Origin: an uncultured Bacilli bacterium
GTDB lineage: Bacteria; Bacillota_I; Bacilli_A; RF39; UBA660
Length of the DNA: 64,000 bases
Assembly (NCBI GenBank): GCA_910577505.1
Contig: CAJTLN010000002.1
Location: 372,001 to 436,000, forward strand
Reading direction: 5' to 3'
Numbering within the stretch: the stretch's first letter is position 1; every line of letters starts with the position of its first letter. A program made the position numbers and the translations under genes. Shown here one piece after another: positions 8,356 through 17,275 of this stretch. Below the pieces are notes generated by a model, which made no database searches, was not told the origin of the DNA, and was given only the letters and a program-made list of their open reading frames with translations.

Positions 8356-9459
8356 TTATTTACCTAAATTATTTTTTCTCTTTTTATACTCATTAGCTAA
8401 ATTAAAAAGTTCATTAAATGCTATGCTTCTACTTTGTAAATTATCATTGATTTGTATGTGCAAGCTAGAATCTAATTCTAATGGGATGGAAGTAAATTCC
8501 ATTCCTTCTGTTACATCTTCTAATTTAGTAAAATAACGTATAAATATATCTGTTATATTTGTTTGAATATGCTCTTGTTCTTTATCAATCTCTTCTATGG
8601 AAATATTTTGAAGTCTCTTTGCTTTGTTATGCAATGCGATTTTTTTGGCGTTCCATCTCTCTATTAAAAAAGGTATAACCTCTATATTTTTATCGCTACA
8701 TAATGATAAGAAAAGCATAACGGTAAGAAAATAGTGTTCTGGAGCACCATTTATTTTGGCAATGAAGCCTTTCCTTATCTGCTTTAGATATGCTCTTTCT
8801 TCCTCGTCACCGCTTTTTAAGGATTTTTGAATACCATATAATTGATATTTTTCTCCTGTATTTCCTACATATATTTCTGGCAATGATAATATGTATCCGT
8901 CATCAAATTGTAAATGTCCTTTAATTCTATATGGAGTCTCAGCTTTTATTGGACTTTTTTCTTCTATGATATGTATCCTAGCTCCGATACTTTCTATATA
9001 TCCAAAATCTTGTTCTCCTTCGTCGTTTAGAATTTTATTGTCAAACATGGCGATTCTAGATTTCAAAAATAATATTGGGTTTGTAAAATCGTCAAACGAA
9101 GCGTTAGCAAATAAGGTGCTAATTATATATTTTACGAGATATTCTTGTTTTGTTTTTTGAGTGTTTTGAATATCAAATGAATCAATATCATTCAAAAAAG
9201 TAAAGTTTTCTGGAGAATAGAATTCTATGGCTTTTTTTACATATTCTATTAATAATTCATCAAATTTTTCTTTGTCAGTAATTTTTAAAGTAGGAATAAA
9301 TATTCCTTTGTCTTTATCTTCTGCTTGAGAAGTTATTTCTTGATTGGCAATTGTTAAATTGAAAATAATATTTAAAGTAAAGTAACAATCTATTTTGCCT
9401 TTTTGTGCTTCAGGAATTATTTTGCTATAAAAAATATTTAATATTTGTTCATTTGTCAT
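8356..9459 (-). CDS. Hypothetical protein, 367 aa
   Basis: This soluble protein starts at ATG 9459 behind AAAGGAG. It is rich in Asp, Glu, Ile and Lys and has no TM segment or signal peptide. An alpha-helical N-terminal third is followed by a beta-rich centre (YRIKGHLQFDDGYILSLPEIYV) and a helical C-terminus. Similar acidic helical proteins of unknown function recur in this window (18223, 18966, 33674), which suggests lineage-specific cytoplasmic proteins. I do not recognise the family and no catalytic motif stands out. Confidence 0.7.
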   Translation of the reverse strand: MTNEQILNIFYSKIIPEAQKGKIDCYFTLNIIFNLTIANQEITSQAEDKDKGIFIPTLKITDKEKFDELLIEYVKKAIEFYSPENFTFLNDIDSFDIQNTQKTKQEYLVKYIISTLFANASFDDFTNPILFLKSRIAMFDNKILNDEGEQDFGYIESIGARIHIIEEKSPIKAETPYRIKGHLQFDDGYILSLPEIYVGNTGEKYQLYGIQKSLKSGDEEERAYLKQIRKGFIAKINGAPEHYFLTVMLFLSLCSDKNIEVIPFLIERWNAKKIALHNKAKRLQNISIEEIDKEQEHIQTNITDIFIRYFTKLEDVTEGMEFTSIPLELDSSLHIQINDNLQSRSIAFNELFNLANEYKKRKNNLGK

Positions 9460-9717
9460 TTCTTTATCTCCTTTATATATTGTATATTAATTATAACATT
9501 TGAACATTAAAAATACTATTTGTATTTAATGATTTTATATTATAAAAAAGATTAAGAATTATCTTTAAATAAAATATTAAATTTATAATCTTGCCTCTAC
9601 TCGATTGTTTAGTATATGTTTTTTAATATATTTATTATAATATGAATTATCGTTATATATTTTTGCAATAAAAAAACCAAGGGAAAGTTTTTTTCTTCTT
9701 GGTTTTAATTTTAGATA
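9460..9717. other. Intergenic region between ppdK and the 8356-9459 gene
   Basis: About 258 A+T-rich bases. Apart from the ppdK terminator at 9669-9706, I see no ORF with a ribosome site and no convincing RNA. It presumably holds the promoter of the 8356-9459 gene. Confidence 0.5.
9669..9706 (-). terminator. Terminator after ppdK
   Basis: Minus-strand AAAACCAAG/CTTGGTTTT stem with an A/T-rich loop of about 16 bases, followed by seven T. Confidence 0.75.
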
Positions 9718-12354
9718 TTATTTTGCTTGATTTTCTTTAATTGCAGCTTGTGCAGCAGCCAAACGAGCTATTGGTACTCTGAATGGTGAACAAGATACAT
9801 ATGTTAATCCTACATTATGGCAGAATTCAACACTTGATGGGTCTCCACCATGTTCTCCACAAATACCAAGTTTGATATTTGGCCTTGTAGCTTGTCCTTT
9901 TTCAACAGCTAGTTTAACTAATGCTCCAACGCCAGTTTGATCAATTCTTGCGAATGGATCTTGTTCGTAAATTTTAGTTTCATAATAAGACTTTAAGAAC
10001 TTACCAGCATCATCTCTTGAGAAACCGAATGTCATTTGAGTTAAATCGTTTGTACCAAATGAGAAGAATTCAGCTTCTTTAGCAATTTCGTCAGCTGTTA
10101 AAGCAGCTCTAGGAATTTCAATCATTGTACCAATATGGTATTCCATATCAGAATTCTTTTCCTTCTTAACTTCTTCAGCAGTTTCAATAACTACATCTTT
10201 AACAAATTTAAGTTCTTTAACTTCTCCTACTAATGGAATCATGATTTCAGGAACAATACTATATCCATCTTCTTCTTTTACTTCAATAGCAGCTTCCATT
10301 AAAGCTCTTGTTTGCATTCTTGCTATTTCTGGATAAGTAACAGCAAGGCGGCAACCTCTGTGTCCCATCATTGGGTTGAATTCGTGTAATTCGTCACATT
10401 TAGCTTTAACATGTTCTACTGTAACACCCATAGCGTCTGCTAGTTCTTTCATTTCAGCTTCTGTTTTTGGAATGAATTCATGTAAAGGCGGATCTAAATA
10501 ACGAACAGTCATTGGTAGTCCTTTTAACTCCTTATACATTGCTTTAAAATCACCTTTTTGATAAGGAATTAATAAGTCTAGGTACTTAACGCGGTCTTCT
10601 ACTGTTTCAGATAAAATCATTTTTCTTAAGTTGAAAATTCTTTCTTCGTCGAAGAACATGTGTTCTGTACGACATAGACCAATACCTTCGGCACCTAATT
10701 CGATAGCTTTTTTAGTGTCAGTTGGAGTATCAGCATTTGTTCTAACTCCTAATTTACGATATTTATCAGCCCATTCCATAACACGACCGAATTCACCAGC
10801 TATTGTTGCGTCTACAGTTGGAATTGCTCCATCGTAGATATTACCAGTTGAACCGTCAATTGAAATTACATCGCCTTCATGATATGTTTTACCAGCTAGA
10901 GTAAATTCTTTTTTAGCTTCATTCATTTGAATTTCACCGCAGCCAGATACACAGCAAGTACCCATACCACGAGCAACAACTGCTGCGTGAGATGTCATAC
11001 CACCACGAACTGTTAAAATACCTTGAGCAGCTTTCATACCGCTGATATCTTCTGGAGATGTTTCAAGTCTAACAAGAATAACTCTTTCTCCAGCTCCACC
11101 GATTCCTTGTTTTTCAGCTTCTTCAGCAGTAAAAACAATTTTACCACAAGCAGCACCTGGAGATGCTCCTAAAGCTTTACCAATAGGTGTAGCTTCTTTT
11201 AGAGCTTTTGCGTCAAATTGAGGGTGTAATAATGTATCTAAGTTTCTTGGATCAATCATTAATACAGCTTCTTCTTCTGTACGCATTCCTTCATCAACTA
11301 AGTCACAAGCAATTTTTAATGCAGCTTGAGCAGTTCTCTTACCATTTCTTGTTTGTAACATGTATAATTTACCATGTTCAACAGTAAATTCCATATCTTG
11401 CATGTCTCTATAATGATTTTCTAGAGTTTGGCAAACTTTATTAAATTCTGCAAATGCTTCTGGGAATTTTGATTCCATTTCAGAAATATGCATTGGTGTA
11501 CGAACGCCCGCAACAACATCTTCTCCTTGAGCATTTGTTAAGAATTCACCAAATAGTCCTTTTTCTCCAGTAGCTGGGTCACGAGTAAATGCAACACCAG
11601 TACCACAATCATCACCCATGTTACCAAATGCCATAGATTGAACGTTAACAGCAGTTCCCCAAGAATAAGGAATATCGTTATCTCTTCTATAAACATTAGC
11701 ACGTGGATTATCCCAAGAACGGAATACAGCTTTAATAGCTCCCATTAATTGTTCTTTTGGATCTGTTGGGAAATCTTCACCAATTTTTTCTTTATATTCA
11801 TCTTTAAACTCTCTTGCTAATTCTTTTAGATCTTCAGCGCTAAGTTCAACATCTTGTTTAACGCCTTTTTCTTCTTTCATTTTATCAATTAGTTCTTCGA
11901 AGTATTTCTTGCCTACTTCCATTACTACGTCAGAATACATTTGAATGAATCTTCTATAGCAATCCCAAGCCCATCTAGCATTTCCTGATTTTTCAGCTAG
12001 AACATTTACTACTTCTTCATTTAAGCCTAAATTAAGAATAGTATCCATCATACCTGGCATTGAAGCTCTTGCTCCTGATCTAACAGAAACTAATAAAGGA
12101 TTTTCTTTATCTCCGAATTTCTTACCAGTTATTTCCTCCATTTTACCGATATACTCATTAATTTGAGATTGAATGTCTTCATTAATTTCTCTTCCATCTT
12201 CATAATATTGAGTACATGCCTCAGTAGTGATAGTAAAACCTTGAGGTACTGGTAGACCAATATTAGTCATTTCGGCTAAGTTAGCACCTTTACCACCAAG
12301 AAGGTTTCTCATATCAGCATTACCTTCGGTAAATAAATAAACATATTTGTGCAC
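9718..12354 (-). CDS. ppdK: Pyruvate, phosphate dikinase
   Basis: This 878-residue enzyme interconverts pyruvate + ATP + Pi with PEP + AMP + PPi. All family landmarks are present: the N-terminal ATP-grasp block GGKGANLAEMT (about 21), the phosphohistidine loop GGMTSHAAVVARG with its catalytic His near 455, and the C-terminal TIM barrel with GICGEHGGDPSS, which carries the proton-donor Cys near 833. Length matches the usual 870-880. The GTG start at 12354 lies seven bases after a perfect AAGGAGG. It has its own terminator and is preceded by the terminator of the exporter operon, so it is monocistronic. PPDK can replace or reverse pyruvate kinase in PPi-linked glycolysis. Confidence 0.98.
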   Translation of the reverse strand: MHKYVYLFTEGNADMRNLLGGKGANLAEMTNIGLPVPQGFTITTEACTQYYEDGREINEDIQSQINEYIGKMEEITGKKFGDKENPLLVSVRSGARASMPGMMDTILNLGLNEEVVNVLAEKSGNARWAWDCYRRFIQMYSDVVMEVGKKYFEELIDKMKEEKGVKQDVELSAEDLKELAREFKDEYKEKIGEDFPTDPKEQLMGAIKAVFRSWDNPRANVYRRDNDIPYSWGTAVNVQSMAFGNMGDDCGTGVAFTRDPATGEKGLFGEFLTNAQGEDVVAGVRTPMHISEMESKFPEAFAEFNKVCQTLENHYRDMQDMEFTVEHGKLYMLQTRNGKRTAQAALKIACDLVDEGMRTEEEAVLMIDPRNLDTLLHPQFDAKALKEATPIGKALGASPGAACGKIVFTAEEAEKQGIGGAGERVILVRLETSPEDISGMKAAQGILTVRGGMTSHAAVVARGMGTCCVSGCGEIQMNEAKKEFTLAGKTYHEGDVISIDGSTGNIYDGAIPTVDATIAGEFGRVMEWADKYRKLGVRTNADTPTDTKKAIELGAEGIGLCRTEHMFFDEERIFNLRKMILSETVEDRVKYLDLLIPYQKGDFKAMYKELKGLPMTVRYLDPPLHEFIPKTEAEMKELADAMGVTVEHVKAKCDELHEFNPMMGHRGCRLAVTYPEIARMQTRALMEAAIEVKEEDGYSIVPEIMIPLVGEVKELKFVKDVVIETAEEVKKEKNSDMEYHIGTMIEIPRAALTADEIAKEAEFFSFGTNDLTQMTFGFSRDDAGKFLKSYYETKIYEQDPFARIDQTGVGALVKLAVEKGQATRPNIKLGICGEHGGDPSSVEFCHNVGLTYVSCSPFRVPIARLAAAQAAIKENQAK

Positions 12355-12410
12355 AATGATTCCTCCTTTGCATATTATGTCACATTCATTATTATATCAG
12401 TTGAAACTTA

Positions 12411-12436
12411 AAAACAGGAGATAATTCTCCTGTTTT
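12411..12436 (-). terminator. Terminator after the ABC-2 exporter operon
   Basis: A ten-base stem AAAACAGGAG/CTCCTGTTTT with a short loop, followed by T residues on the minus strand. Confidence 0.75.
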
Positions 12437-12496
12437 GACAATTTTTTGACGAATAATCTTTTTCTATTATTTTTATTTGACATCTTGTTTATATTT

Positions 12497-13291
12497 TTAG
12501 CTTCTTCCTTGCATTAAATTACTTGATGAATAATTCTTTAAGCCTCTATTAAATACCATAAAAGCTAAGGTAACTATAGATATTGTGAATGCAATTAAAA
12601 TTATTAAATTTATCAAATTAAAGTCCATAATTAAATGTACAGGAATCCATGATGCGAAAGCACTAGGAATTAAAGTAAAGAAAATAATTTTTACTGCACG
12701 ATTAAATATAATGTCAGGGTATAAGCTTCCATTTAAGAATACATCACGTAAGGCATCTGCTAATACACTAGACCTATAGAAAAAGAATGTTAATGAATTA
12801 AAGATGCTGGCAAAACTAATATAAATTAGGGCTCCAAATATAATTAAAATTGTATACAACAATATATTTTTTAAACTAAAATTAAATATTATTAATGCTA
12901 TATAACCATATATAAGATCGCCAAAAGCACTTGGTTCTAAACTTGATGTGGCTAAGTAACATAATGGATTTTTTGGTACAGTTAAATATGCATCTAGTTT
13001 ACCTGTTTCGATATATTCTGGCATTTTTATAATTCCATTAAATAAAATGTGTGCTAGACCAAATCCACCACTAGATATAGCCCAAAATAACATTACATCA
13101 TTTAGTGAATAAGTACCTACTGTTTCCTTGAAGGCAAATATAGTTAGCCATTGAATAATGAATGAGGCATTATTAAATATCATCATAATTACTGATGTTA
13201 AGAAAGCAACATTGTTTTCCATAGCTTTCATCAAATTATATTTTATAGAAATGAACATTATTCGTAAATTATTTTTAACCTCCGTTAACAT
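12497..13291 (-). CDS. ABC-2 family permease subunit
   Basis: This 264-residue protein has six hydrophobic segments and no ATPase motif. It matches the ABC-2 (DUF990-like) permease type: an N-terminal cytoplasmic helix (MLTEVKNNLRIMFISIKYNL), then TM pairs with the conserved MPEYIETGKLDAYL segment, in which an I-x-x-G-x-L/I-D motif precedes the coupling region. It overlaps the upstream permease gene by 17 bases and follows the ATPase gene, making an ATPase + two permeases exporter. Substrate unknown; relatives export antibiotics or lipids. Confidence 0.85.
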   Translation of the reverse strand: MLTEVKNNLRIMFISIKYNLMKAMENNVAFLTSVIMMIFNNASFIIQWLTIFAFKETVGTYSLNDVMLFWAISSGGFGLAHILFNGIIKMPEYIETGKLDAYLTVPKNPLCYLATSSLEPSAFGDLIYGYIALIIFNFSLKNILLYTILIIFGALIYISFASIFNSLTFFFYRSSVLADALRDVFLNGSLYPDIIFNRAVKIIFFTLIPSAFASWIPVHLIMDFNLINLIILIAFTISIVTLAFMVFNRGLKNYSSSNLMQGRS

Positions 13292-14066
13292 TTAATTTCT
13301 TCACCCCTCTTCCATATATAAAGAATATTAAAGTTAAGACAATTATTATTGTTAATATTTGTGATATTAATATTTCTTTTAAAATATTGAAACTAAAATT
13401 TATTACTAATTTGGCTGGGCCATAACTTACTCCGTATATAGGAGAAAAGCGTACTATTTTACCTACTATTTTAGGAAACATTTCTAATGGAAAGAATACC
13501 CCAAATATTAAGACGAACTTATTGTATACCATTTGAAAGGGCTTTGAATCTTCTACCCAGAAGGAACTTAAACTTATTAATATTTTTACTAGACCTGTTA
13601 TTAATACAGCAAATGCGTATACTGGTATGGCGCTTAATAAGGTAATTATATTAAAGTTTTCAATTGGTCCTGCAAAGATAAATCCTAATATAGTAGCAAT
13701 AACTAAGAACATAGAAAATCTTATGAATGTGTCAGCTAAGTATTTAAATATTATGTAGATTATATAGTGATATGGCTTATTAACTTGGTAAGCGATGTTT
13801 CCACTTTTTATGCAATCTCTAACCTCGTCAGTAGCAACTTTACTACCACTACCAAATGTAATTATTTCGGTCAATAAAAGATACCAAATCATTTGATTAA
13901 AAGTATATCCATTTATAATACTAGTTCCATCTTTGTAAAGAAAAGACCATAAGCTTACTAAAATAGATATTGTTATGGAAAAACCAATAAATCTAAAGAT
14001 TAGACTTGATGCGTATTGCAATGAATCATTAAAAGTAGTTTTCATTACATGAAAGTATTTTTTCAT
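13275..14066 (-). CDS. ABC-2 family permease subunit
   Basis: This 263-residue, six-TM protein is the partner of the 12497-13291 permease. It carries the family block VRDCIKSGNIAYQVNKPYHY (residue ~90), equivalent to the IETGKLDAYL region of its partner. It starts at ATG 14066 with GGAAG upstream and overlaps the end of the ATPase gene by four bases. The heterodimeric permease with a single ATPase resembles daunorubicin-type and related drug exporters. The transported compound cannot be read from sequence. Confidence 0.85.
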   Translation of the reverse strand: MKKYFHVMKTTFNDSLQYASSLIFRFIGFSITISILVSLWSFLYKDGTSIINGYTFNQMIWYLLLTEIITFGSGSKVATDEVRDCIKSGNIAYQVNKPYHYIIYIIFKYLADTFIRFSMFLVIATILGFIFAGPIENFNIITLLSAIPVYAFAVLITGLVKILISLSSFWVEDSKPFQMVYNKFVLIFGVFFPLEMFPKIVGKIVRFSPIYGVSYGPAKLVINFSFNILKEILISQILTIIIVLTLIFFIYGRGVKKLNVNGG

Positions 14067-15043
14067 TTTTTACTTCCTTGATAGATAGAACTGATAATTG
14101 TTTCTAATGGGGTATTAGAGATATTGATATCAATTATTTTATTTGGGTCTAATAATTTTATAGCATCACTTATTGATTTTTTTGTTAAGTCTACTTCTAA
14201 TTTTAAATTATAATCTTTATCTTTTAGAATAGTTATACCATCTTCTTCGTCTAAATTTATTTTTGTATTCATTTTTGCTTCAACAATCTTTTTGTTTAAA
14301 TAGTGATATTTTAAATTCTCCATCGAATCATCTAATACGATATGGCCATCATTTACGATGATTACTCGTTTACATAATTTTTCTATGTCTCCAACGTCAT
14401 GACTAGTTAGGAAGATTGTCGTTTTCTTTTCTTTGTTTAATCGTTTTATAAATACTCGTATTTTTTCTTTTACTACTGGATCTAGTCCGATAGTTGGTTC
14501 GTCTAAAAATAGTATTTCTGGTTCATGAATTAAAGATGCAACTATTTCACAAATCATTCTTTGACCAAGAGATAAACTTCTAACTGGTGTGTTTATAAAT
14601 TCATCTAGTTCAAAAATACTTTTATATTCGTTAATTCTTTTTTCAATAATACTTTCTGGGATATCGTAGATTGCCCCAAAAAATTTAAAATTATCATATG
14701 GAGTTAAATGTATCCAAAGTTGTTCTTTTTGACCAAATACTGTTCCTATTTTATAAGATAATTTTTTTCTTTCTCTTACTGGGTTTATTCCCATAATAGA
14801 AATATTACCATCTGTTGGATATAGAATTCCAGTTAGCATTTTAATAGTCGTCGACTTTCCAGCTCCGTTTGGACCGATAAAAGCAATTATTTCTCCTTTT
14901 TCAACATTGAAGCTTATATTATTAACGGCTTTTTTCTCTTTATATTTTGGTTTAAAAATAGATTTTAAGCTACCTTTTAATCCTTTTTCTTTTTGCTTTA
15001 TTTTAAATTTCTTTGATAGGTTATTTACTTCTATTGCTTTCAT
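14063..15043 (-). CDS. ABC transporter ATP-binding protein (drug-exporter type)
   Basis: This 326-residue ATPase has Walker A GPNGAGKST (about residue 57), the atypical signature LSLGQRM near 155, Walker B EILFLDEPTIGLD near 178 and the switch His in LTSHDVGD near 212. A C-terminal extension of about 90 residues is typical of drug-export ATPases. It begins with a Lys-rich insert (KQKEKGLKGSLKSIFKPKYK) before the core. It starts six bases after the end of a GNAT gene, with a GAGAGG ribosome site. It powers the two permeases encoded downstream. Confidence 0.92.
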   Translation of the reverse strand: MKAIEVNNLSKKFKIKQKEKGLKGSLKSIFKPKYKEKKAVNNISFNVEKGEIIAFIGPNGAGKSTTIKMLTGILYPTDGNISIMGINPVRERKKLSYKIGTVFGQKEQLWIHLTPYDNFKFFGAIYDIPESIIEKRINEYKSIFELDEFINTPVRSLSLGQRMICEIVASLIHEPEILFLDEPTIGLDPVVKEKIRVFIKRLNKEKKTTIFLTSHDVGDIEKLCKRVIIVNDGHIVLDDSMENLKYHYLNKKIVEAKMNTKINLDEEDGITILKDKDYNLKLEVDLTKKSISDAIKLLDPNKIIDINISNTPLETIISSIYQGSKK

Positions 15044-15048
15044 TTATA

Positions 15049-15633
15049 CTACCTCTCTTTCTTTAAACTTTCCTCTTGATTATATAAATTATAATATTCT
15101 TTAAGAGATTTTGAAACATTTATTTTATATTTTAAACAATGACCTTCTTCTCGATCGATATAGTCACTTACTAGAATTCCTCCTAATGCTTCCATTGACT
15201 TTTTAGAACCGATATTATTTGCGTTACAATCTAATAATATTTCTTCTAGGCCATAATTCTGACATATTTCTAAAGCTAGATATAGGTTTATCTTATTATA
15301 TCCTTTTCTTCTTTCTGATGGCCGTATTCCATATCCGATGTTTCCGCCGCATCTTAAGAGTCTTTCGTTAAGCTCTAATCTTATATTGACCATTCCAACA
15401 ATTTTGTTATCACTTTCTCTTACTAAATAATAACTTAAAGAATGAACACGACCTGGATCTGGATTTGATATATCATTTTCTATTTTTTTAAGCCATCCTT
15501 CATAGTCATTTAGATATCTATTTAATCCGCCACAACCATTTATGGGGGAATTATAGACATAGTGTTCATTAACATAGTCGATGCCTGCTTCTTTATATTC
15601 AATAGATGGCTTTATTAATTTTAGATGTTCCAT
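15049..15633 (-). CDS. GNAT family N-acetyltransferase
   Basis: This 194-residue protein starts at ATG 15633 behind GGAGG. The acetyl-CoA loop reads YGIRPSERRKGYNK (R/Q-x-x-G-x-G/A motif in slightly altered form), followed by ALEICQNYGLEEILLDCNANN and the Asn-Ser-x-x-x-ME-A-L-G-G helix typical of the RimJ/RimL-like branch. Acceptor unknown. It is part of a five-gene minus-strand run (nucleotidyltransferase, GNAT, GNAT, ATPase, two permeases). Acetyltransferase plus nucleotidyltransferase plus exporter is reminiscent of small-molecule resistance or modification sets, but this is inference. Confidence 0.88.
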   Translation of the reverse strand: MEHLKLIKPSIEYKEAGIDYVNEHYVYNSPINGCGGLNRYLNDYEGWLKKIENDISNPDPGRVHSLSYYLVRESDNKIVGMVNIRLELNERLLRCGGNIGYGIRPSERRKGYNKINLYLALEICQNYGLEEILLDCNANNIGSKKSMEALGGILVSDYIDREEGHCLKYKINVSKSLKEYYNLYNQEESLKKER

Positions 15634-15652
15634 AAATATTACCTCCTTTCTT

Positions 15653-16111
15653 TTATAAATTTAATTCCATTTTGATACTTTTTTCTTCAAAACCTAAGTG
15701 TTTGTAAAACCCTAAAGCGTTAGAATTAAAACACCATACACTAAGAATTAAGCTATCACATTTTTGCACTTCTGCAAACTCTTTTGCTTTGTTTATTAAA
15801 GATTTACCAATCCTCTTGTTATGTTTGCTTTTTAGCACAGCTAGATTTTCAATGACAAATTGTTTTCTTGACAATGTCAAATTTGATTCTCTTTCTATTA
15901 CTGAACCAATTAGAAAGCCATTAACTATGTTCTCGTCTACTGAAACAAAGATTTTAATATTGGGATTTTTTACCATTTCTTTAAATTCATCTGGTTTTAT
16001 TGGATCTGTAAATTTAAAGATATTTGGTTCGTTTGTTGCATGCAGATTTTGAACTTCTCTAAATACTTTTAAAAGAGTATTAAAATCTTTTTCTTTAGCT
16101 TCTCTTATCAT
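15653..16111 (-). CDS. GNAT family N-acetyltransferase
   Basis: This 152-residue protein is a compact GNAT. It has IREAKEKDFNTLLKVFREV (beta1-alpha1), the ENLAVLKSKHNKRIGKSL acetyl-CoA loop (N-R-x-G-K-x-L variant) and the C-terminal NSNALGFYKHLGFEEKSIKMEL block, where A-x-x-F-Y-x-x-x-G-F is highly characteristic. ATG 16111 follows GGAGTG. It lies between the nucleotidyltransferase and the second GNAT. Acceptor unknown. Confidence 0.9.
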   Translation of the reverse strand: MIREAKEKDFNTLLKVFREVQNLHATNEPNIFKFTDPIKPDEFKEMVKNPNIKIFVSVDENIVNGFLIGSVIERESNLTLSRKQFVIENLAVLKSKHNKRIGKSLINKAKEFAEVQKCDSLILSVWCFNSNALGFYKHLGFEEKSIKMELNL

Positions 16112-16125
16112 ATTTTCTCACTCCT

Positions 16126-16839
16126 TTATAATTTGTTTTTTAATTCAAAATTATTTATGTCGAAATTTCCGTCTTGTATAACATATTCATATAATTTTTT
16201 TAGATTATTTTTATTTGGTTTATTAAAGCAGTTTATTGCTAAGATATTGAACTCATTGCTTGGAAATTTATGAAAATTATATTTTTTTCGATATTCTTCA
16301 TCTTTGAAGAAACGTTCATATTTCAACTCAGGCGGTATTTGATAATCATTATTATATAAATAAGCTTCTAATAAATATTTTAAGCATAGATAATATTGCA
16401 TGTCATTGTGGTACTTAGCAGCTTGATAGTCATCGTAGGCACACCAAGCGGCATAGTATTTTAAATTATCTTTTTTATTCTTTTTGCTCAATGCTTTTTT
16501 AGCTCGTTTTTTTAATTTTGGTATAATGCCATTTTTATCATATAGTACTTTACAATTTATAATCATATTGGCCATAGGGCCACCATGACCTCGTTTATCT
16601 TCTTTAATGTATGCGGGAACCTTGTAAAGTGGATTTACAAAGTATTCTATTAGATAATTATCTATTCGTTTATTACCGCGTTTACGATATTTTATATTAT
16701 TATTCATAATTATATAAACGTCTATATCACTGTATTTATCTTCGTTATTAACAGCATAACTGCCGACTAATAGTATCGCTTCAACGTTTTTGTTCTTTTT
16801 ATATTTTTGAATAAATTTATTGAGGGCTTCTTGCCACAT
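16126..16839 (-). CDS. Nucleotidyltransferase-domain protein
   Basis: This 237-residue protein is of the DNA polymerase-beta-like (KNTase/MNT) superfamily. LLVGSYAVNNEDKYSDIDVY holds the G-S...D-x-D catalytic core, near residue 30. A helical C-terminal half with Tyr-rich segments resembles the substrate-binding domain of aminoglycoside-type nucleotidyltransferases, but no specific substrate can be named. I place the start at ATG 16839, nine bases after AAAGGAG; an ATG nine bases upstream abuts the ribosome site. A structured RNA with terminator lies directly upstream (16867-16961), so transcription from further upstream would have to pass it. Confidence 0.85.
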   Translation of the reverse strand: MWQEALNKFIQKYKKNKNVEAILLVGSYAVNNEDKYSDIDVYIIMNNNIKYRKRGNKRIDNYLIEYFVNPLYKVPAYIKEDKRGHGGPMANMIINCKVLYDKNGIIPKLKKRAKKALSKKNKKDNLKYYAAWCAYDDYQAAKYHNDMQYYLCLKYLLEAYLYNNDYQIPPELKYERFFKDEEYRKKYNFHKFPSNEFNILAINCFNKPNKNNLKKLYEYVIQDGNFDINNFELKNKL

Positions 16840-16866
16840 GTTTGTCATCTCCTTTCTTTTTATAAA

Positions 16867-16961
16867 TAAAAAGAGCCACATATAAAGATGTGACTCCGAT
16901 TACTCGTGTAGGAATTATAGTTCCCTATGTAGCTTGATAAATATCTTATACATACTCACTT
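16867..16961 (-). ncRNA. Structured RNA with intrinsic terminator, copy 2
   Basis: On the minus strand this element runs from AAGTGAG (16961) to a GAGTCACAT/ATGTGGCTC hairpin followed by T-rich sequence. It aligns with the element at 17124-17214. Both have AAGTGAG, then a six-base stem enclosing TAAGATAT and an RAGC segment, then GGG...CCTACACG, a short hairpin, and CGGAGTCAC. GTGA near the 5' end can pair with TCAC, which is also the 5' arm of the terminator. This fits either an antitoxin RNA of a type I toxin system or a riboswitch-like attenuator of the downstream nucleotidyltransferase. Confidence 0.55.
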
Positions 16962-16994
16962 AAGAGTACGAAAAGCTTTAGGGAGGTGATAAAC

Positions 16995-17093
16995 TTGATA
17001 TCAAGGTAGACCTGCCCTATTACTTTTTGCACTATGAATTTTACTTTAATTATTTTTTGTGTGACATTATACCAAAATGACATCATAATATCG
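16995..17093 (+). pseudogene. Possible remnant of a Hol-Tox-like type I toxin gene
   Basis: A perfect ribosome site (AGGGAGGTGAT) precedes TTG ATA TCA, giving M-I-S, the usual opening of holin-like toxin peptides. The frame then hits TAG at codon 5 and continues open with TMNFTLIIFCVTLYQN, a hydrophobic helix like that of the family. AATATCGCCTCCTTTC, about 100 bases downstream, is complementary to the ribosome site over 11 positions, as in type I toxin mRNAs that hide their own start. The structured RNA at 17124-17214 converges on it. The broken frame suggests decay. Low-confidence, pattern-based call. Confidence 0.35.
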
Positions 17094-17123
17094 CCTCCTT
17101 TCTTTGATCGTGTTTTTTTATAT

Positions 17124-17214
17124 AAAAAAGTCACGAACAAAATATTCGTGACTCCGTATATTACGTGTAGGTGTTTACCCAGCACAGCTCGATATATCTT
17201 ATGTGCTCTCACTT
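17124..17214 (-). ncRNA. Structured RNA with intrinsic terminator, copy 1
   Basis: Minus-strand element from AAGTGAG (17214) to a GTCACGAA/TTCGTGAC terminator hairpin with six T. It shares its layout and many identical blocks with 16867-16961, while the paired positions differ in a compensatory way: AGCACA/TGTGCT here, TATGTA/TACATA in the other copy. That covariation supports a conserved structure. It would converge on the toxin-like remnant at 16995 with overlapping 3' ends, as in SprG/SprF-type loci. Confidence 0.6.
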
Positions 17215-17275
17215 GTTTAAAAAAATAACATATTAATTTTTTAATGTCAACTTTTTCTTTAATCTTTGAAAAAAA

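Noticed and set aside
16946..17086. A 46-codon minus-strand ORF behind a perfect AAAGGAGG site
   Set aside because: The apparent ribosome site is the exact complement of the plus-strand ribosome site about 100 bases away, so both are explained by one inverted repeat. The peptide looks like antisense of the toxin remnant and is not supported by any motif.
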